A stretch of DNA of 64,000 bases from Actinopolymorpha rutila (GCF_013407855.1 NZ_JACBZH010000001.1:2914001-2978000); one strand, 5' to 3'; positions 48,147 through 59,133 are shown, counted from the stretch's first letter. Numbers and translations: made by a program. The notes: a model not told the origin generated them from the letters alone.

Positions 48147-49148
48147 ATGTCCCCGACCGATCCCTCCGCCGAGCACCTTCCCGCCTCCCCGCCGGACCTC
48201 ACCGGCGACCCGGCCGACCTGCCCGGCGAGCCCGGTGCGTCCGAGTCCGGCGAGCTGACCGAGGACACCGCCGGCGCCCGGCCGCTTCTGGCCGGTGAGC
48301 AGGTCCGGCTGGAGGACCACAAGGGACGCAAGCACCTGGTCACGCTGGAGCCGGGAAAGACGTTCCACACCCATCGCGGCGGAATCGTCCTGGACGACCT
48401 GATCGGTCAGCCCGAGGGTGTCGTGGTCAAGTCGACAGGAGGTGTCCCGTATCTCGCGCTGCGGCCGCTCCTGTCCGACTACGTCCTTGCTATGCCGCGC
48501 GGAGCGGCCGTGGTCTACCCCAAGGACACCGCCCAGATCCTGGTCGCCGCGGACGTCTTCCCGGGCGCCCACGTGGTCGAGGCCGGTGCGGGCTCAGGCT
48601 CGCTGACCTGTGCGTTGCTGCGCGCGGTCGGCCCGGAGGGCCGGGTCTCGTCGTACGAACGCCGGGACGACTTCGCCGCGATCGCCCGCCGCAACGTGGA
48701 ACGCTTCTTCGGCGGGCCCCAGCCGACGTGGGATCTCACCGTGGGCGACGTGGTGAGCGCTCCCACCCGGCCACGGGTGGACCGGATCGTGCTCGACATG
48801 CTCGCGCCCTGGGAGTGCGTCGACTGGGCGGCCCAGGCGCTGGTGCCCGGTGGCGTGCTGTGCTGCTACGTCGCCACCACCACCCAGCTCGCGCGGACTG
48901 TCGAGACGGCACGGGCCCACGGCGGCTTCACCGAGCCCCAGGCCAGCGAGACGATGGTGCGCACCTGGCACGTGGAGGGGCTGGCCGTCCGGCCGGACCA
49001 CCGGATGATCGGTCACACCGGCTTCCTGGTGACCACCCGCAGGCTCGCTCCCGGCGTCAGCGCACCCGGCCGCCGTCGCCGCCCGGCACCCGGCGCCTAC
49101 GGCGAAAACTACGACGGGCCGCGGCCCGCGGGCCAGCAGGTGGACTGA
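48147..49148 (+). CDS. trmI: tRNA (adenine-58-N1)-methyltransferase
   Basis: A 333-residue class I SAM methyltransferase that makes m1A58 in tRNA, known to precede arc/mpa in actinobacteria. The N-terminal 45 residues are acidic and disordered. The OB-like start FHTHRGGIVLDDLIG is typical of TrmI. The SAM motif is VVEAGAGSGSLT and motif IV is VDRIVLDMLAPWE. TACGCT at 48134-48139 ends 7 nt before the ATG with no ribosome-binding site, indicating a leaderless mRNA. A basic Pro/Arg-rich tail closes the protein. Confidence 0.94.
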   Translation: MSPTDPSAEHLPASPPDLTGDPADLPGEPGASESGELTEDTAGARPLLAGEQVRLEDHKGRKHLVTLEPGKTFHTHRGGIVLDDLIGQPEGVVVKSTGGVPYLALRPLLSDYVLAMPRGAAVVYPKDTAQILVAADVFPGAHVVEAGAGSGSLTCALLRAVGPEGRVSSYERRDDFAAIARRNVERFFGGPQPTWDLTVGDVVSAPTRPRVDRIVLDMLAPWECVDWAAQALVPGGVLCCYVATTTQLARTVETARAHGGFTEPQASETMVRTWHVEGLAVRPDHRMIGHTGFLVTTRRLAPGVSAPGRRRRPAPGAYGENYDGPRPAGQQVD

Positions 49149-49306
49149 CCCGAGGTGGGCGTACACGGGCGGACCCGGACACCGGATGTGCCGGCGAACG
49201 TGGTGGCGAAGATGGCCCTGGCCCGTACTGTGGAAGGCCGTAGGCCCCTGGCGTGTAAGAAACGGCCACGATTCGCCATCGGTTTGTGACGTTCTGACTT
49301 GTGGGC

Positions 49307-49335
49307 GTGACCTGTCGGTGGTGAGGAGATATAAG
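49307..49335 (+). promoter_or_regulatory. candidate arc promoter with PafBC-like element
   Basis: GTGACC (49307-49312) and TATAAG (49330-49335) are 17 nt apart. Overlapping the spacer, CTGTCGGTG (49312-49320) lies 8-9 nt before the -10 and matches the TTGTCRGTG element of PafBC-dependent promoters at 8 of 9 positions. The transcription start would be near 49342, about 97 nt before the arc start. The rest of the 49149-49438 gap holds no gene. Confidence 0.5.
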
Positions 49336-49438
49336 GTCAGAGGCGTCGGCGCACCGGCTCGGCGCGGACACCAGCGGGATCCGCGTTCATGCGGTTGCAT
49401 GGGCGCGGACAAGCACAGTGACTGGGGAGGTGAGGGAC

Positions 49439-51190
49439 GTGCCCGCACCAGACGACCGACGCGAGGCGCGCTCGCCGGACGAGCTCGCCAGCCAGGTCAC
49501 CTACCTCGAGGAAGAGGTCGCGGCACTGCGCCGCCGGCTCGCGGAGCAGCCGCGTGACAGCCGGCAACTCGAGCAGCGGCTCGCCGAGGCGCAGGCCATG
49601 CTGGCCAACGTCACCGCACAGAACGAACGCCTGGCGGGGACATTGCGGGAAGCCAGGGAGCAGATCGTCACCCTCAAGGACGAGGTGGACCGACTCGCCC
49701 AGCCGCCCGCGAGCTTCGGAATCTTCATCAACCGAAACGACGACGACAGTGCCGACGTCTACACCGGTGGCCGCAAGCTCCGGGTGACGGTCAGCCCCAG
49801 CATCGACCTCGACGAGCTCCGCCCGGGCCAGGAGGTCATGCTCAACGAGTCCTTCAACGTCGTCCGCGCGCTGTCCTACGAGCAGGTCGGCGAAGTCGTC
49901 ATGCTCAAGGAACTGCTGGAGGACGGCGACCGCGCGCTGGTCATCGGGCACACCGACGACGAGCGCATCGCCCGGCTCGCCGAGCCCCTGCGGGACACCC
50001 CGATCCGGGCCGGCGACTCGTTGCTGTTCGAGCCCCGCTCCGGCTACGTCTACGAGCGGATCCCCAAGACCGAGGTCGAGGAGCTGATCCTCGAAGAGGT
50101 CCCCGACATCCAGTACGAGGACATCGGCGGTCTGCGCAACCAGATCGAGCAGATCCGCGACGCGGTGGAGCTGCCCTACCTCCACGCCGACCTGTTCCGC
50201 GAGCACGAGCTGAAGGCGCCGAAGGGCGTGCTGCTGTACGGTCCGCCCGGGTGCGGCAAGACGCTCATCGCCAAGGCCGTCGCCAACTCCCTCGCCAAGC
50301 AGGTGGCGATGCGCGACGCCAAGACCGAGGGGAAGAGCTACTTCCTCAACATCAAGGGCCCCGAGCTGCTCAACAAGTACGTCGGTGAGACCGAGCGGCA
50401 CATCCGTCTGGTGTTCCAGCGGGCCCGGGAGAAGGCCGGCGAGGGCACGCCGGTCATCGTGTTCTTCGACGAGATGGACTCGCTCTTCCGCACCCGCGGC
50501 TCGGGCGTGTCCTCCGACGTCGAGAACACCATCGTCCCGCAGCTGCTGTCGGAGATCGACGGTGTGGAGGGGCTGGAGAACGTCATCGTCATCGGCGCCT
50601 CCAACCGCGAGGACATGATCGACCCGGCGATCCTGCGGCCGGGCCGGCTGGACGTGAAGATCAAGATCGAGCGCCCCGACGCCGAGGCCGCCCGGGACAT
50701 CTTCGCGAAGTACCTCACCGCCACCCTGCCACTGCACGAGGACGACCTCGGCGAGTTCGGCCGCAACCGGGACGCCTGCGTCAGCGGCATGATCCAGCGC
50801 ACCGTGGAGCGGATGTACTCCGAGCTGGAGGAGAACCGCTTCCTGGAGGTCACCTACGCCAACGGCGACAAGGAGGTCCTGTACTTCAAGGACTTCAACT
50901 CCGGCGCCATGATCGAGAACATCGTCAGCCGGGCCAAGAAGATGGCCATCAAGGACTTCCTCGAGTTGCAGCAGAAGGGCGTGCGCGTCCAGCACCTGCT
51001 GCAGGCCTGCGTTGACGAGTTCAAGGAGAACGAGGACCTGCCCAACACGACCAACCCCGACGACTGGGCGCGGATCTCGGGCAAGAAGGGCGAGCGGATC
51101 GTCTTCATCCGTACGCTCATCCAGGGCAAGGAAGGGGCCGACGCCGGTCGCTCGATCGACACGGTCGCCAACACCGGCCAGTACCTCTGA
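49439..51190 (+). CDS. arc: proteasomal ATPase ARC/Mpa
   Basis: A 583-residue hexameric AAA+ unfoldase that binds Pup-tagged proteins and feeds them to the 20S proteasome. An N-terminal coiled coil (about 12-85) captures Pup. Two OB domains follow (about 90-220). The AAA core has Walker A GPPGCGKT, Walker B VFFDEMDS and the second-region loop [17 protein letters not shown]. The C-terminus ends GQYL, which docks on the core particle. The GTG 49439 is chosen for ggggaggtgaggg at optimal spacing; GTG 49418 is seven codons upstream. First gene of the proteasome locus. Confidence 0.97.
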   Translation: MPAPDDRREARSPDELASQVTYLEEEVAALRRRLAEQPRDSRQLEQRLAEAQAMLANVTAQNERLAGTLREAREQIVTLKDEVDRLAQPPASFGIFINRNDDDSADVYTGGRKLRVTVSPSIDLDELRPGQEVMLNESFNVVRALSYEQVGEVVMLKELLEDGDRALVIGHTDDERIARLAEPLRDTPIRAGDSLLFEPRSGYVYERIPKTEVEELILEEVPDIQYEDIGGLRNQIEQIRDAVELPYLHADLFREHELKAPKGVLLYGPPGCGKTLIAKAVANSLAKQVAMRDAKTEGKSYFLNIKGPELLNKYVGETERHIRLVFQRAREKAGEGTPVIVFFDEMDSLFRTRGSGVSSDVENTIVPQLLSEIDGVEGLENVIVIGASNREDMIDPAILRPGRLDVKIKIERPDAEAARDIFAKYLTATLPLHEDDLGEFGRNRDACVSGMIQRTVERMYSELEENRFLEVTYANGDKEVLYFKDFNSGAMIENIVSRAKKMAIKDFLELQQKGVRVQHLLQACVDEFKENEDLPNTTNPDDWARISGKKGERIVFIRTLIQGKEGADAGRSIDTVANTGQYL

Positions 51191-51248
51191 CGGACCACCG
51201 GACCGACCTCCGCCGGCCGCCTGCCGGCGGACACGACGAGTACCCAGA

Positions 51249-51288
51249 CCCGCGGGTGTCCCGCTCGACCGAGTGGGACACCCGCGGG
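51249..51288 (+). terminator. hairpin terminator after arc
   Basis: A perfect 14-bp arm cccgcgggtgtccc (51249-51262) / gggacacccgcggg (51275-51288), extended inward by a G-T pair and ctc/gag to a gacc tetraloop. No T-tract. It separates arc from dop-pup-prcBA. Confidence 0.8.
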
Positions 51289-51438
51289 CGTCATGACCGG
51301 TATCTCCGGCGACAATCGGCTAACCCTGCCCTACACACACGGCTTGTCCGCGTACGCTCGTAAGAGGAGCCGGGAGGGGGCGGGAGCCGTCCGGCTCGTG
51401 GCGACGCGGGCGATGCCACCCAGGCGACGAGGAGTCCC

Positions 51439-52950
51439 ATGAGCGTGCACCGGGTAATGGGCGTGGAGACCGAGTACGGCATCTCCGTCGCCGGGCAACC
51501 GACCGTCAACCCGATGCTGTCGTCCTCCCAGGTCGTGAACGCCTACGCGGGCAAGGTGATCCGTGCCCGCCGCGCCCGGTGGGACTTCGAGGAGGAGAAC
51601 CCGCTGCGCGACGCGCGGGGCTTCGACCTTGCTCGTGACGTGGCCGATGACAGCCAGCTCACCGACGAGGAGGTGGGGCTCGCCAACGCGATCCTCACCA
51701 ACGGGGCAAGGCTCTACGTCGACCACGCACACCCGGAGTACTCCTCGCCGGAGGTGACCAACCCGCGCGATCTCGTCCTGTGGGACAAGGCGGGTGAGCG
51801 GGTGATGCTGGAGGCCTCCCGGCGGGCGGCCGAGCCGCCGCTGTCGACCTCGATCCTGCTCTACAAGAACAACACCGACAACAAGGGCGCTTCCTACGGC
51901 TGCCACGAGAACTACCTCATGGCGCGGTCGACCCCGTTCGCCGACATCGTGCGCAACCTCACGCCGTTCTTCGTCAGCCGGCAGGTCGTGTGCGGGGCCG
52001 GGCGGGTCGGGCTCGGCCAGGACGGCAGCCGACACGGCTTCCAGATCAGCCAGCGGGCCGACTTCTTCGAGGTCGAGGTGGGCCTGGAGACCACGCTGAA
52101 GCGCCCGATCATCAACACCCGCGACGAGCCGCACGCCGACGCCGACAAGTACCGCCGCCTGCACGTCATCATCGGCGACGCCAACCTGTCGGAGGTGGCG
52201 ACCTACCTCAAGGCCGGCACGACGGCGCTGGTGCTGGCGATGATCGAGGACGACTTCCTCACCACCGACCTGAGCGTCGAGCACCCGGTGACCTCGTTGC
52301 ACGAGGTTTCGCACGACCCGAGCCTGCGCCATCTCCTGACCCTGAAGAGCGGCCGCAAGCTGACCGCGGTCCAGCTCCAGATGGAGTACCTCGAAAACGC
52401 ACGCAAGTACGTCGAGGACCGCAGCGGCGCCGACACCGACCCGCAGACCAGGGACGTCCTGGACCGCTGGGAGTCGGTGCTGACCCGCCTGGAGTCCGAC
52501 CCGATGTCGCTGTCCCGCGAGCTGGACTGGGTGGCCAAGCTGGCCGTCCTGCAGCAGTACCGCGAGCGGGACGGGCTGGACTGGAGCCACCCCAAGCTCC
52601 AGTTGGTCGACCTGCAGTACGCCGACCTGCGGCCCGAGCGCGGCCTGTATCCCCGGTTCGTCGAGCGCGGCCGGATGGCCCGGATCCTCACCGACGCGGA
52701 GATCGAGCGCGCCGTGCAGCAGCCGCCGGAGGACACCCGCGCCTACTTCCGCGGCCGGTGCCTGGCGCAGTACTCCGAGCACGTGGCTGCCGCATCGTGG
52801 GACTCGGTGATCTTCGACCTCCCGGGCAACGAGTCGCTGCAGCGCGTTCCCACCCTGGAGCCGCTGCGGGGGACCCGCACCCACGTCGGCCGGCTGCTGG
52901 ACCGCTGCCGGACAGCGGAGGAGCTGGTCCGCGCCATCACGGGTGGCTAG
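51439..52950 (+). CDS. dop: depupylase/Pup deamidase Dop
   Basis: A 503-residue carboxylate-amine-ligase-fold enzyme that deamidates the C-terminal Gln of Pup and removes Pup from proteins. It starts [11 protein letters not shown], the family N-terminus with the catalytic Asp/Glu region. It contains the Dop-specific loop (about 35-80, [15 protein letters not shown]...) absent from PafA. The shared motifs [18 protein letters not shown] and [20 protein letters not shown] bind ATP and magnesium. gaggag precedes the ATG. Pup ends in GGQ, so this deamidation step is required here. Confidence 0.97.
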   Translation: MSVHRVMGVETEYGISVAGQPTVNPMLSSSQVVNAYAGKVIRARRARWDFEEENPLRDARGFDLARDVADDSQLTDEEVGLANAILTNGARLYVDHAHPEYSSPEVTNPRDLVLWDKAGERVMLEASRRAAEPPLSTSILLYKNNTDNKGASYGCHENYLMARSTPFADIVRNLTPFFVSRQVVCGAGRVGLGQDGSRHGFQISQRADFFEVEVGLETTLKRPIINTRDEPHADADKYRRLHVIIGDANLSEVATYLKAGTTALVLAMIEDDFLTTDLSVEHPVTSLHEVSHDPSLRHLLTLKSGRKLTAVQLQMEYLENARKYVEDRSGADTDPQTRDVLDRWESVLTRLESDPMSLSRELDWVAKLAVLQQYRERDGLDWSHPKLQLVDLQYADLRPERGLYPRFVERGRMARILTDAEIERAVQQPPEDTRAYFRGRCLAQYSEHVAAASWDSVIFDLPGNESLQRVPTLEPLRGTRTHVGRLLDRCRTAEELVRAITGG

Positions 52951-53181
52951 GGCCCGTCCGGCCTGTCCCGCGGACAGACCATAGGAGATGGGCCGGATCC
53001 GGCCCCTGAGCCCGGTCCTCAGGACCTACGGGAGACTGCCGTTCGTCCCGTTTTGCCCGGCAAAGCCCGTAGGGTGTCGAGTCTGGTGCGCTGGGTACCT
53101 GCCCCTAGTCGGTATGCGCTTGTAAGGTCCAGGTAGGCGGTACCAAAGCAACCCCTGTGGAGTAGGTCGGGGAGGGGCGAG

Positions 53182-53403
53182 ATGGGAACACGAGACGGCG
53201 GCGCGGGCGGTCAGCAGCACCGCACCACGCGCAAGGGCTCCGAGGAAGAGGAGCTCACCGACGTCCAGGCCGACGAGGCCACCAAGGAACGCAAGGACCA
53301 GATCGACGAGGACGTCGACTCGATCCTGGACGAGATCGACGAGGTGCTGGAGGAGAACGCCGAGGACTTCGTGCGTAGCTTCGTCCAGAAGGGCGGCCAG
53401 TAG
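53182..53403 (+). CDS. pup: prokaryotic ubiquitin-like protein Pup
   Basis: A 73-residue, disordered, acidic modifier. The C-terminal GGQ must be deamidated to GGE by Dop before PafA attaches it to lysines. The helical Arc-binding part is about 38-67 ([19 protein letters not shown]). The basic N-terminus (residues 2-19) initiates unfolding. ggggaggggcgag is a strong ribosome-binding site. Upstream, CTGTCC-CGC-GGACAG at 52963-52977 may be a weak terminator after dop; the rest of the gap 52951-53181 contains no gene. Confidence 0.98.
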   Translation: MGTRDGGAGGQQHRTTRKGSEEEELTDVQADEATKERKDQIDEDVDSILDEIDEVLEENAEDFVRSFVQKGGQ

Positions 53404-53650
53404 CACCTGGCCGGCCGGTTCCTCGACGGCAGGTTCGCGACCGCGCGGCCGGTCCGCGGCACACCGGGCGTCCGCCTGGTGCTCGCCACGCTCGACCGGC
53501 CGTCGCGGTCACACAGGTTGCCGGTTGAGGCCGCACGGACCTCAGGTCTCATGCCCCGTATGTCGCCGCGCCCCGGTAGGTTTCCGGATGAGCCCGGTGA
53601 CGATCCGCCGGGGACACCACGACACACCCAGCAGGACTGGAAGGAGAGGT

Positions 53651-54523
53651 GTGGGCACCGATCGAGCAGGCGCCGGGCGTCTTCCCGACGCTCTCTTCGC
53701 CACCGGGACCTCGTCGTTCGCCGAGTTCCTGGGCGCGCACGCGCCGGAGATGCTGCCCGGTGGTCGGACACCACCCGGCGCGGCGGTGGGCGACGAGGTG
53801 CCACACGGCACCACCATCGTGGCCGCGACCTACGAGGGCGGCGTGGTGATGGCCGGTGACCGGCGGGCGACGATGGGCAACGTCATCGCGGTCCGCGACG
53901 TGGAGAAGGTGTTCCCCGCGGACGAATACTCCGTGGTGGGTTACGCCGGCAGCGCGGGCGTCGGCGCTGAGCTGGTCAGGCTGTTCCAGGTGGAGCTGGA
54001 GCACTACGAGAAGCTCGAGGGCACAACGTTGTCCATCGAGGGCAAGGCCAACCGGCTGGGCCTGCTGTTGCGGTCCAACCTCGGGCTGGCCATGCAGGGT
54101 CTCGCGGTGGTTCCGCTCTTCGCCGGCTACGACCTGGAGACCGGCCACGGCCGGATCTACTCCTACGACATCACCGGTGGCCGCTACGAGGAGCGTGAGT
54201 TCCACTCGATCGGTTCGGGTTCGGTGTTCGCCCGTGGCGCGCTGAAGAAGCTCTACCACTCCGAGGCCGGCCGTGACGACGCCGTCGGCGGATGCCTGCA
54301 GGCGTTGTACGACGCCGCCGACGACGACTCCGCGACCGGCGGACCGGACGTCTCCCGCCGCATCTACCCCATGGTCGCGACAGTCAGCGACGCGGGCTTC
54401 CACCGGTTGCCCGACGACGAGGTGGCCGCGTTCGTGGAGCGCCTGCTGGCCGGGCGGATGCGCCGCCCCGACGGTCCGTCCGCACCGGTGTTCCCCCACG
54501 ACGAGAGCGGTGACGCCCGATGA
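53651..54523 (+). CDS. prcB: proteasome beta subunit, catalytic
   Basis: A 290-residue precursor of the 20S catalytic subunit. A 53-residue propeptide ends at HG, and the mature enzyme starts with Thr54 ([21 protein letters not shown]), the nucleophile released by autocleavage. Lys and Asp of the active site lie in GDRRATMGN and VRDVEKVF. The GTG at 53651 is chosen for ggaaggagag just upstream; the frame is open to 53525. It overlaps prcA by 4 bp (ATGA). The 53404-53650 gap holds no clear gene. Confidence 0.96.
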   Translation: MGTDRAGAGRLPDALFATGTSSFAEFLGAHAPEMLPGGRTPPGAAVGDEVPHGTTIVAATYEGGVVMAGDRRATMGNVIAVRDVEKVFPADEYSVVGYAGSAGVGAELVRLFQVELEHYEKLEGTTLSIEGKANRLGLLLRSNLGLAMQGLAVVPLFAGYDLETGHGRIYSYDITGGRYEEREFHSIGSGSVFARGALKKLYHSEAGRDDAVGGCLQALYDAADDDSATGGPDVSRRIYPMVATVSDAGFHRLPDDEVAAFVERLLAGRMRRPDGPSAPVFPHDESGDAR

Positions 54524-55356
54524 CGATGCCGTTCTACGTCTCGCCCGAACAACAGATGAAGGACCGGGCGGACTTCGCCCGGAAGAACATCTCCCGCGGT
54601 CGCGGTGTGGCCGTGCTGCAGTACGACAACGGCATCGTGCTGGTCGCGGAGAACCGCTCACCAGCGCTGCACAAGATCAGCGAGATCTACGACCGGATCG
54701 CGTTCGCCGCGGTCGGCCGCTACAACGAGTTCGAGAACCTCCGCGTGGCCGGTGTCCGCAGCGCGGACATGCGCGGATATTCGTACGACCGACGTGACGT
54801 CACCGCCCGCGGCCTGGCCAATTTCTACGCCCAGGTGCTGGGCACGATCTTCTCCAGCGTCGCCGAGAAGCCCTACGAGGTCGAGTTGTTCGTCGCGGAG
54901 GTCGGTGAGTCCGCGGAGCAGGACCAGATCTACCGCCTGACCTACGACGGGTCGGTCGCCGACGAACGCGGCTTCGCGGCCATGGGTGGTTCCGCCGAGC
55001 AGATCAACGCCTTCCTGGAGCGCCGCTACCAGCCGGGCCGGTCATTGTCGGTGGCCCTCGCCCTCGCGGTGGAGGCACTCGGCCAGGACGGCAACGGCAA
55101 CCGCCGGCTCGACGCCAACCAGCTCGAGGTGGCCGTGCTCGACCGCACCCGCGTCCAGAAGCGGAAGTTCCGCCGGCTGGTGGGTCCGGCCCTGGAGCGG
55201 CTGCTCACCGCAGGGGAGTCCGCTGCACCTGGTTCGGCCCCGGCGCAGTCGTCGGACACCACACCCGGCGGTGCGTCCGGTGAGACCCCGGACAGCCCGC
55301 CTGGCGGGACATCCGGCGACACGCCGCCCGGCGAGCAGCCCGGGGGACCTGCGTAG
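54520..55356 (+). CDS. prcA: proteasome alpha subunit
   Basis: A 278-residue gating subunit of the 20S core. It starts [21 protein letters not shown], the conserved N-terminal gate segment, and lacks a catalytic Thr. The helical [17 protein letters not shown] and [16 protein letters not shown] stretches are typical. The last about 50 residues are a Pro/Gly/Ser/Thr-rich tail with PGGxSGxTP repeats, longer than in mycobacteria. Co-translated with prcB. Confidence 0.97.
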   Translation: MTMPFYVSPEQQMKDRADFARKNISRGRGVAVLQYDNGIVLVAENRSPALHKISEIYDRIAFAAVGRYNEFENLRVAGVRSADMRGYSYDRRDVTARGLANFYAQVLGTIFSSVAEKPYEVELFVAEVGESAEQDQIYRLTYDGSVADERGFAAMGGSAEQINAFLERRYQPGRSLSVALALAVEALGQDGNGNRRLDANQLEVAVLDRTRVQKRKFRRLVGPALERLLTAGESAAPGSAPAQSSDTTPGGASGETPDSPPGGTSGDTPPGEQPGGPA

Positions 55357-55412
55357 CCGCATCGTGACCAGATCAACTTCGCTCGCTCCGCCCCTGCGAC
55401 GCCACGACGACA

Positions 55413-55418
55413 TAGTGT
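55413..55418 (+). promoter_or_regulatory. -10 hexamer of a probably leaderless pafA mRNA
   Basis: TAGTGT ends 7 nt before the pafA ATG, and there is no ribosome-binding site. The same layout is repeated at several other genes in this window. No clear -35 is visible. Confidence 0.5.
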
Positions 55419-55425
55419 GGTGACC

Positions 55426-56787
55426 ATGGACCGTCGCATCTTCGGCCTCGAGAACGAGTACGGCGTCACCTGTACCTTCCGCGGTCAGCGGCGGCTTTCG
55501 CCCGACGAGGTGGCCCGTTACCTCTTCCGGCGGGTCGTGTCCTGGGGGCGGAGCAGCAACGTCTTCCTGCGCAACGGCGCCCGGCTCTACCTCGACGTCG
55601 GCAGCCACCCCGAGTACGCCACTCCCGAGTGCGACTCGATCATCGACCTGGTGACGCACGACAAGGCGGGGGAACGGATCCTCGAGGGCCTGCTCGTCGA
55701 CGCCGAGCGGCGGTTGCGCGAGGAGGGCATCGCCGGGGACGTCTATCTGTTCAAGAACAACACCGACTCCGCCGGCAACTCCTACGGCTGCCACGAAAAC
55801 TACCTCGTCAGCCGGCACGGCGAGTTCTCCCGGCTGGCCGACGTGCTCATCCCGTTCCTCGTCTCCCGGCAGATCATCTGCGGCGCCGGCAAGGTGCTGC
55901 AGACACCACGCGGCGCGGTCTACGCGGTCAGCCAGCGGGCCGAGCACATCTGGGAGGGCGTCTCCTCGGCCACCACCCGGTCCCGCCCGATCATCAACAC
56001 CCGCGACGAGCCGCACGCCGACGCCGAGCGTTACCGTCGGCTGCACGTCATCGTCGGCGACTCCAACATGTCGGAGACGACCACCCTGCTGAAGGTGGGT
56101 GCCACCGACCTGGTGCTCCGGATGATCGAGTCCGGGCTGGTCCTGCGCGACCTGACGCTGGAAAACCCCATCCGCGCGATCCGCGAGATTTCCCACGACA
56201 TCACGGGCCGGCGCAAGGTGCGGCTCGCCAACGGCCGCGAGGCCAGCGCGCTGGAAATCCAGGAGGAGTACTTCACCAAGGCCCGCGACTTCGTCGAGCG
56301 CCGCGAGCTCGCCACGCCGCTGGTGACCAAGGTGCTCGACCTGTGGGAACGCACGCTGAAGGCGGTCGACTCCGGCGACCTGACTCTGGTGGACCGCGAG
56401 ATCGACTGGGTGGCGAAGTACCGCCTGGTCAACCGCTACCGCACCAAGCACGGCCTGTCGCTGAACAGCCCACGGGTCGCCCAGCTCGACCTGGCCTACC
56501 ACGACATCCACCGCGACCGCGGGCTCTACTACCTGCTCGAGCGCCGCGGCCAGATGGTGAGGTTGACCAACGACCTCGAGGTGTTCGAGGCGAAGTCGGT
56601 CCCGCCGCAGACCACCCGGGCCCGGCTACGCGGTGAGTTCATCAAGCGTGCCCAGGAGCGCCGCCGTGACTTCACCGTCGACTGGGTGCACCTCAAGCTC
56701 AACGACCAGGCCCAGCGCACGGTCCTGTGCAAGGACCCGTTCCGCAGCGTCGACGAGCGGGTGGAAAAGCTCATCCAGAGCATGTGA
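55426..56787 (+). CDS. pafA: Pup ligase PafA
   Basis: A 453-residue glutamine-synthetase-like ligase joining the Pup C-terminal glutamate to substrate lysines with ATP. It starts [16 protein letters not shown], with the catalytic Asp/Glu area. [20 protein letters not shown] and [20 protein letters not shown] are shared with Dop, but it lacks the Dop loop. The ATG at 55426 is preferred over the in-frame GTGs at 55417 and 55420, because the family starts at MDRR and the -10 lies 7 nt upstream. Confidence 0.97.
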   Translation: MDRRIFGLENEYGVTCTFRGQRRLSPDEVARYLFRRVVSWGRSSNVFLRNGARLYLDVGSHPEYATPECDSIIDLVTHDKAGERILEGLLVDAERRLREEGIAGDVYLFKNNTDSAGNSYGCHENYLVSRHGEFSRLADVLIPFLVSRQIICGAGKVLQTPRGAVYAVSQRAEHIWEGVSSATTRSRPIINTRDEPHADAERYRRLHVIVGDSNMSETTTLLKVGATDLVLRMIESGLVLRDLTLENPIRAIREISHDITGRRKVRLANGREASALEIQEEYFTKARDFVERRELATPLVTKVLDLWERTLKAVDSGDLTLVDREIDWVAKYRLVNRYRTKHGLSLNSPRVAQLDLAYHDIHRDRGLYYLLERRGQMVRLTNDLEVFEAKSVPPQTTRARLRGEFIKRAQERRRDFTVDWVHLKLNDQAQRTVLCKDPFRSVDERVEKLIQSM

Positions 56788-56910
56788 AATCATCCGCGAC
56801 CCCCGGATTTGTCACGTTCCGTACGCCCGCGGGTCGCTCAGGGACGTCTAAGGTTCCCGGTCTAGTGTGGTCGACTGTTTGTGCCGTCTCCCGATTCCGA
56901 GGTGTTCCCA

Positions 56911-57906
56911 GTGCGTCGTGGCCTGATAGCCGCCCTACTGACGTCGTTGCTCGTCGTCACCGCCGCGTGCGGCTCGTCCGACTCGACCGACTCGTCCGGT
57001 TCGTCCGACAAGGCCACCAAGTCGGCCGAGGCGACCGCACCCGCCAAGCAGAAGACCAGCACGATCGACGCGGTCAAGGTCGCCGGTGACCTGGGCAAGA
57101 AGCCCACCGTCACCTTCGACAAGCCGTTCAGCGTCGCCTCCACCCAGTCCAAGGTGATCAAGGAGGGCTCCGGCGCCAAGCTCGCCGAGGGCCAGGAGGT
57201 CGTCGTCGACTACGTGGGCATCAACGGCCGGGACAGCAAGGAGTTCGACTCGTCCTGGAAGAACGGCGGCCCCACCTCGTTCGGGCTCGCCAAGGGCAAG
57301 CTGATCAACGGCTTCGTGACCGGCCTGGTCGGCAAGCCGGTCGGCAGCCGGGTGCTCATCACCATCCCGCCGAAGGACGGTTACGGCGCCAACGGCCAGC
57401 CGCAGGCCGGCATCAAGGGCACCGACAGTCTGGTGTTCGTGATCGACGTGAAGAAGGCCTACAAGCCGCTGAGCAAGGCCGAGGGCACGAAGGTCACCCC
57501 GCCGAAGGGCCTGCCCACGGTGAAGACCGACGCCAAGGACATCCCGACCGCGATCACCATCCCCAAGGGTGCGACCGCCCCGAAGAAGCTCGTCTCGCAG
57601 CCGCTGATCAAGGGCAAGGGCCCGAAGGTCACCGCCAAGCAGACGATCAACATGCACTACATGGCCGTCAACTGGCGGACCGGCAAGCCGTTCGACTCCT
57701 CCTGGCAGCGCGGCAGCTACGAGAACCTCCCGCTCACCCGGACTCCGGTGAAGGGGCTCACCGCGGGCCTGGTCGGCCAGACCGTCGGCAGCCGCGTGCT
57801 GCTGGTCCTGCCGCCGGACCAGGGCTTCGGCCAGGCCCTTCCGCAGACCGACGTGAAGAAGACCGACACGGTTGTGTTCGTGGTGGACATCCTCGGCGCC
57901 AACTGA
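56911..57906 (+). CDS. lipoprotein with two FKBP-type peptidyl-prolyl isomerase domains
   Basis: A 331-residue secreted lipoprotein. The signal peptide ends in lipobox VTAAC, with lipid-modified Cys20. A Ser/Thr/Asp-rich linker (about 21-50) precedes FKBP domain 1 (about 85-175; VVVDYVGIN, FDSSW, GLVGKPVGSR, DGYG) and domain 2 (about 230-330; INMHYMAVN, FDSSW, GLVGQTVGSR, FGQ). It probably folds or assists exported proteins. It is conserved after pafA in related actinobacteria. The GTG 56911 follows gaggtg; the GTG at 56881 is an alternative behind TAGTGT. Confidence 0.9.
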   Translation: MRRGLIAALLTSLLVVTAACGSSDSTDSSGSSDKATKSAEATAPAKQKTSTIDAVKVAGDLGKKPTVTFDKPFSVASTQSKVIKEGSGAKLAEGQEVVVDYVGINGRDSKEFDSSWKNGGPTSFGLAKGKLINGFVTGLVGKPVGSRVLITIPPKDGYGANGQPQAGIKGTDSLVFVIDVKKAYKPLSKAEGTKVTPPKGLPTVKTDAKDIPTAITIPKGATAPKKLVSQPLIKGKGPKVTAKQTINMHYMAVNWRTGKPFDSSWQRGSYENLPLTRTPVKGLTAGLVGQTVGSRVLLVLPPDQGFGQALPQTDVKKTDTVVFVVDILGAN

Positions 57907-57976
57907 CGCCGGCCAGCCACGGCGGGCCACCGCCGAACCCACAACGGCACGAACAAACGAAGAACCGAACAACCGG

Positions 57977-58018
57977 CGCCGCCCGGCCTCTCCTCAGCCG
58001 AGGAGAAGCCGGGCGGCG
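57977..58018. terminator. bidirectional terminator of convergent FKBP and DUF3866 genes
   Basis: A near-perfect inverted repeat: 10-11 bp cgccgcccggc / gccgggcggcg, then tctcctc / gaggaga, with one C-A mismatch and a short agcc loop. It overlaps the 3' codons and stop of the DUF3866 gene. Confidence 0.85.
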
Positions 58019-59067
58019 TGGCGTCCGGCGGCCGCGCAGCCGACGAAGTAGGCGCCATCCTGCTCCGGCCCGCGACCCATCGACGACAACGCGACCGGGC
58101 TGCGGGCCAGCGCGGTTTCCAGGCCGTGGACGGGAGTCCTCACCAGTCGGTGCCGATCGCGCAGCGGCTCCACGAGTGCGCGCACCTGGTCACCGAAGTC
58201 GCCGGGCAGGTCGGGCACCGCGAGGTCGGCGGCGGCCAGCGCGACCCGGCCGTACGCAGTAAGGCTGTGGTGGGAGACCACCTGGTGTCGTACGCGCTGA
58301 TCGGCCTGGGACAACCGCAGCGCGCCCACCGCCCGGCCGCCCAGGGCGGCCACCGCGTTGACCACCTCGCCCACCGCCACCCCGGTGAACCCCCAGCGGG
58401 TGCCGGTGCCGAGATTCCCGGGCCCCTGGGTCACGACGGCGACGTCCGCGCCGAGCACCAACCGGGCCGCGAGCAGGCCGGTGTGGACCGTGGCCGCCTC
58501 GAGGTCGCCGCCGAACGACTGGCCGACGGTGACCGTGCCGGCGGGTAGCCAGCCCGCCCGTGCCAGCCCGGCCACGGTGCGGGACAACGCGAGTGGAAGG
58601 GCCGCGCCGTCGGTCATGACGTACGCCACCGACGCCTCCGGCGCGGCGTCGTACAGCCCGGCGAGTACGGCCGGCAGCGCGGAGTGCAGATCGGCCACCA
58701 CCACCGGCATGCCGGCGAGGTCGTCGGCGTCGGCCAGCAGGTCGTGCGCGGGGGAGTCGGGTTCGTCGATGCCGAGCACCGTGGTCTGCAGCGGTGTGTA
58801 GCGGGCCTTGACCAGATGCCCGGGCCCGTCCGGGTCGGCCGGGAGCCGGTCGGGTACGGCCACGACCAGGGCGAACCCACCGGTGCCCAGGCCCAGGTGG
58901 TAGGCGGTGGTGTTGAGGAGGACACGGTCGCCGGGCTCGGGCCGGCCCACCAGATCGACGTACGCCAGCGCGGGCAGCACCCCCTCGCCGGTGTCCACGT
59001 CGAGTTCCACCACTCCGGCCCACGACCGGCGGACCTGGCCGGCGACACCTTCCCGCCATCGGATCAC
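57994..59067 (-). CDS. DUF3866 family protein
   Basis: A 357-residue conserved actinobacterial and clostridial protein of unknown function. Family marks are RVLLNTTAYHLGLGTGG, TVGQSFGGDLEAATVHTG and TQGPGNLGTGTRWGFTG, a phosphate/nucleotide-like loop pattern. The start is a GTG; TAGCGT on the minus strand (59076-59081) ends 8 nt upstream with no ribosome-binding site, so it is probably leaderless. It is divergent from pafB, with four 10-bp repeats in the shared gap. Confidence 0.88.
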   Translation of the reverse strand: MIRWREGVAGQVRRSWAGVVELDVDTGEGVLPALAYVDLVGRPEPGDRVLLNTTAYHLGLGTGGFALVVAVPDRLPADPDGPGHLVKARYTPLQTTVLGIDEPDSPAHDLLADADDLAGMPVVVADLHSALPAVLAGLYDAAPEASVAYVMTDGAALPLALSRTVAGLARAGWLPAGTVTVGQSFGGDLEAATVHTGLLAARLVLGADVAVVTQGPGNLGTGTRWGFTGVAVGEVVNAVAALGGRAVGALRLSQADQRVRHQVVSHHSLTAYGRVALAAADLAVPDLPGDFGDQVRALVEPLRDRHRLVRTPVHGLETALARSPVALSSMGRGPEQDGAYFVGCAAAGRHAARLLLG

Positions 59068-59093
59068 AGGGGGCGACGCTACCGGCTCGGTCC

Positions 59094-59133
59094 TGGTCCG
59101 GAGTGGTTCGGAGCGCTTCGGAGTGCTTCGGCG
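59094..59133. repeat. four tandem 10-bp repeats upstream of pafB
   Basis: TGGTCCGGAG, TGGTTCGGAG, CGCTTCGGAG and TGCTTCGGCG run head to tail, one helical turn each. Further on are the hairpin tcgcac-ttcgg-gtgcga (59157-59173) and TAGTCT (59195-59200). Possible phased binding sites in the pafB/DUF3866 gap. Confidence 0.6.
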
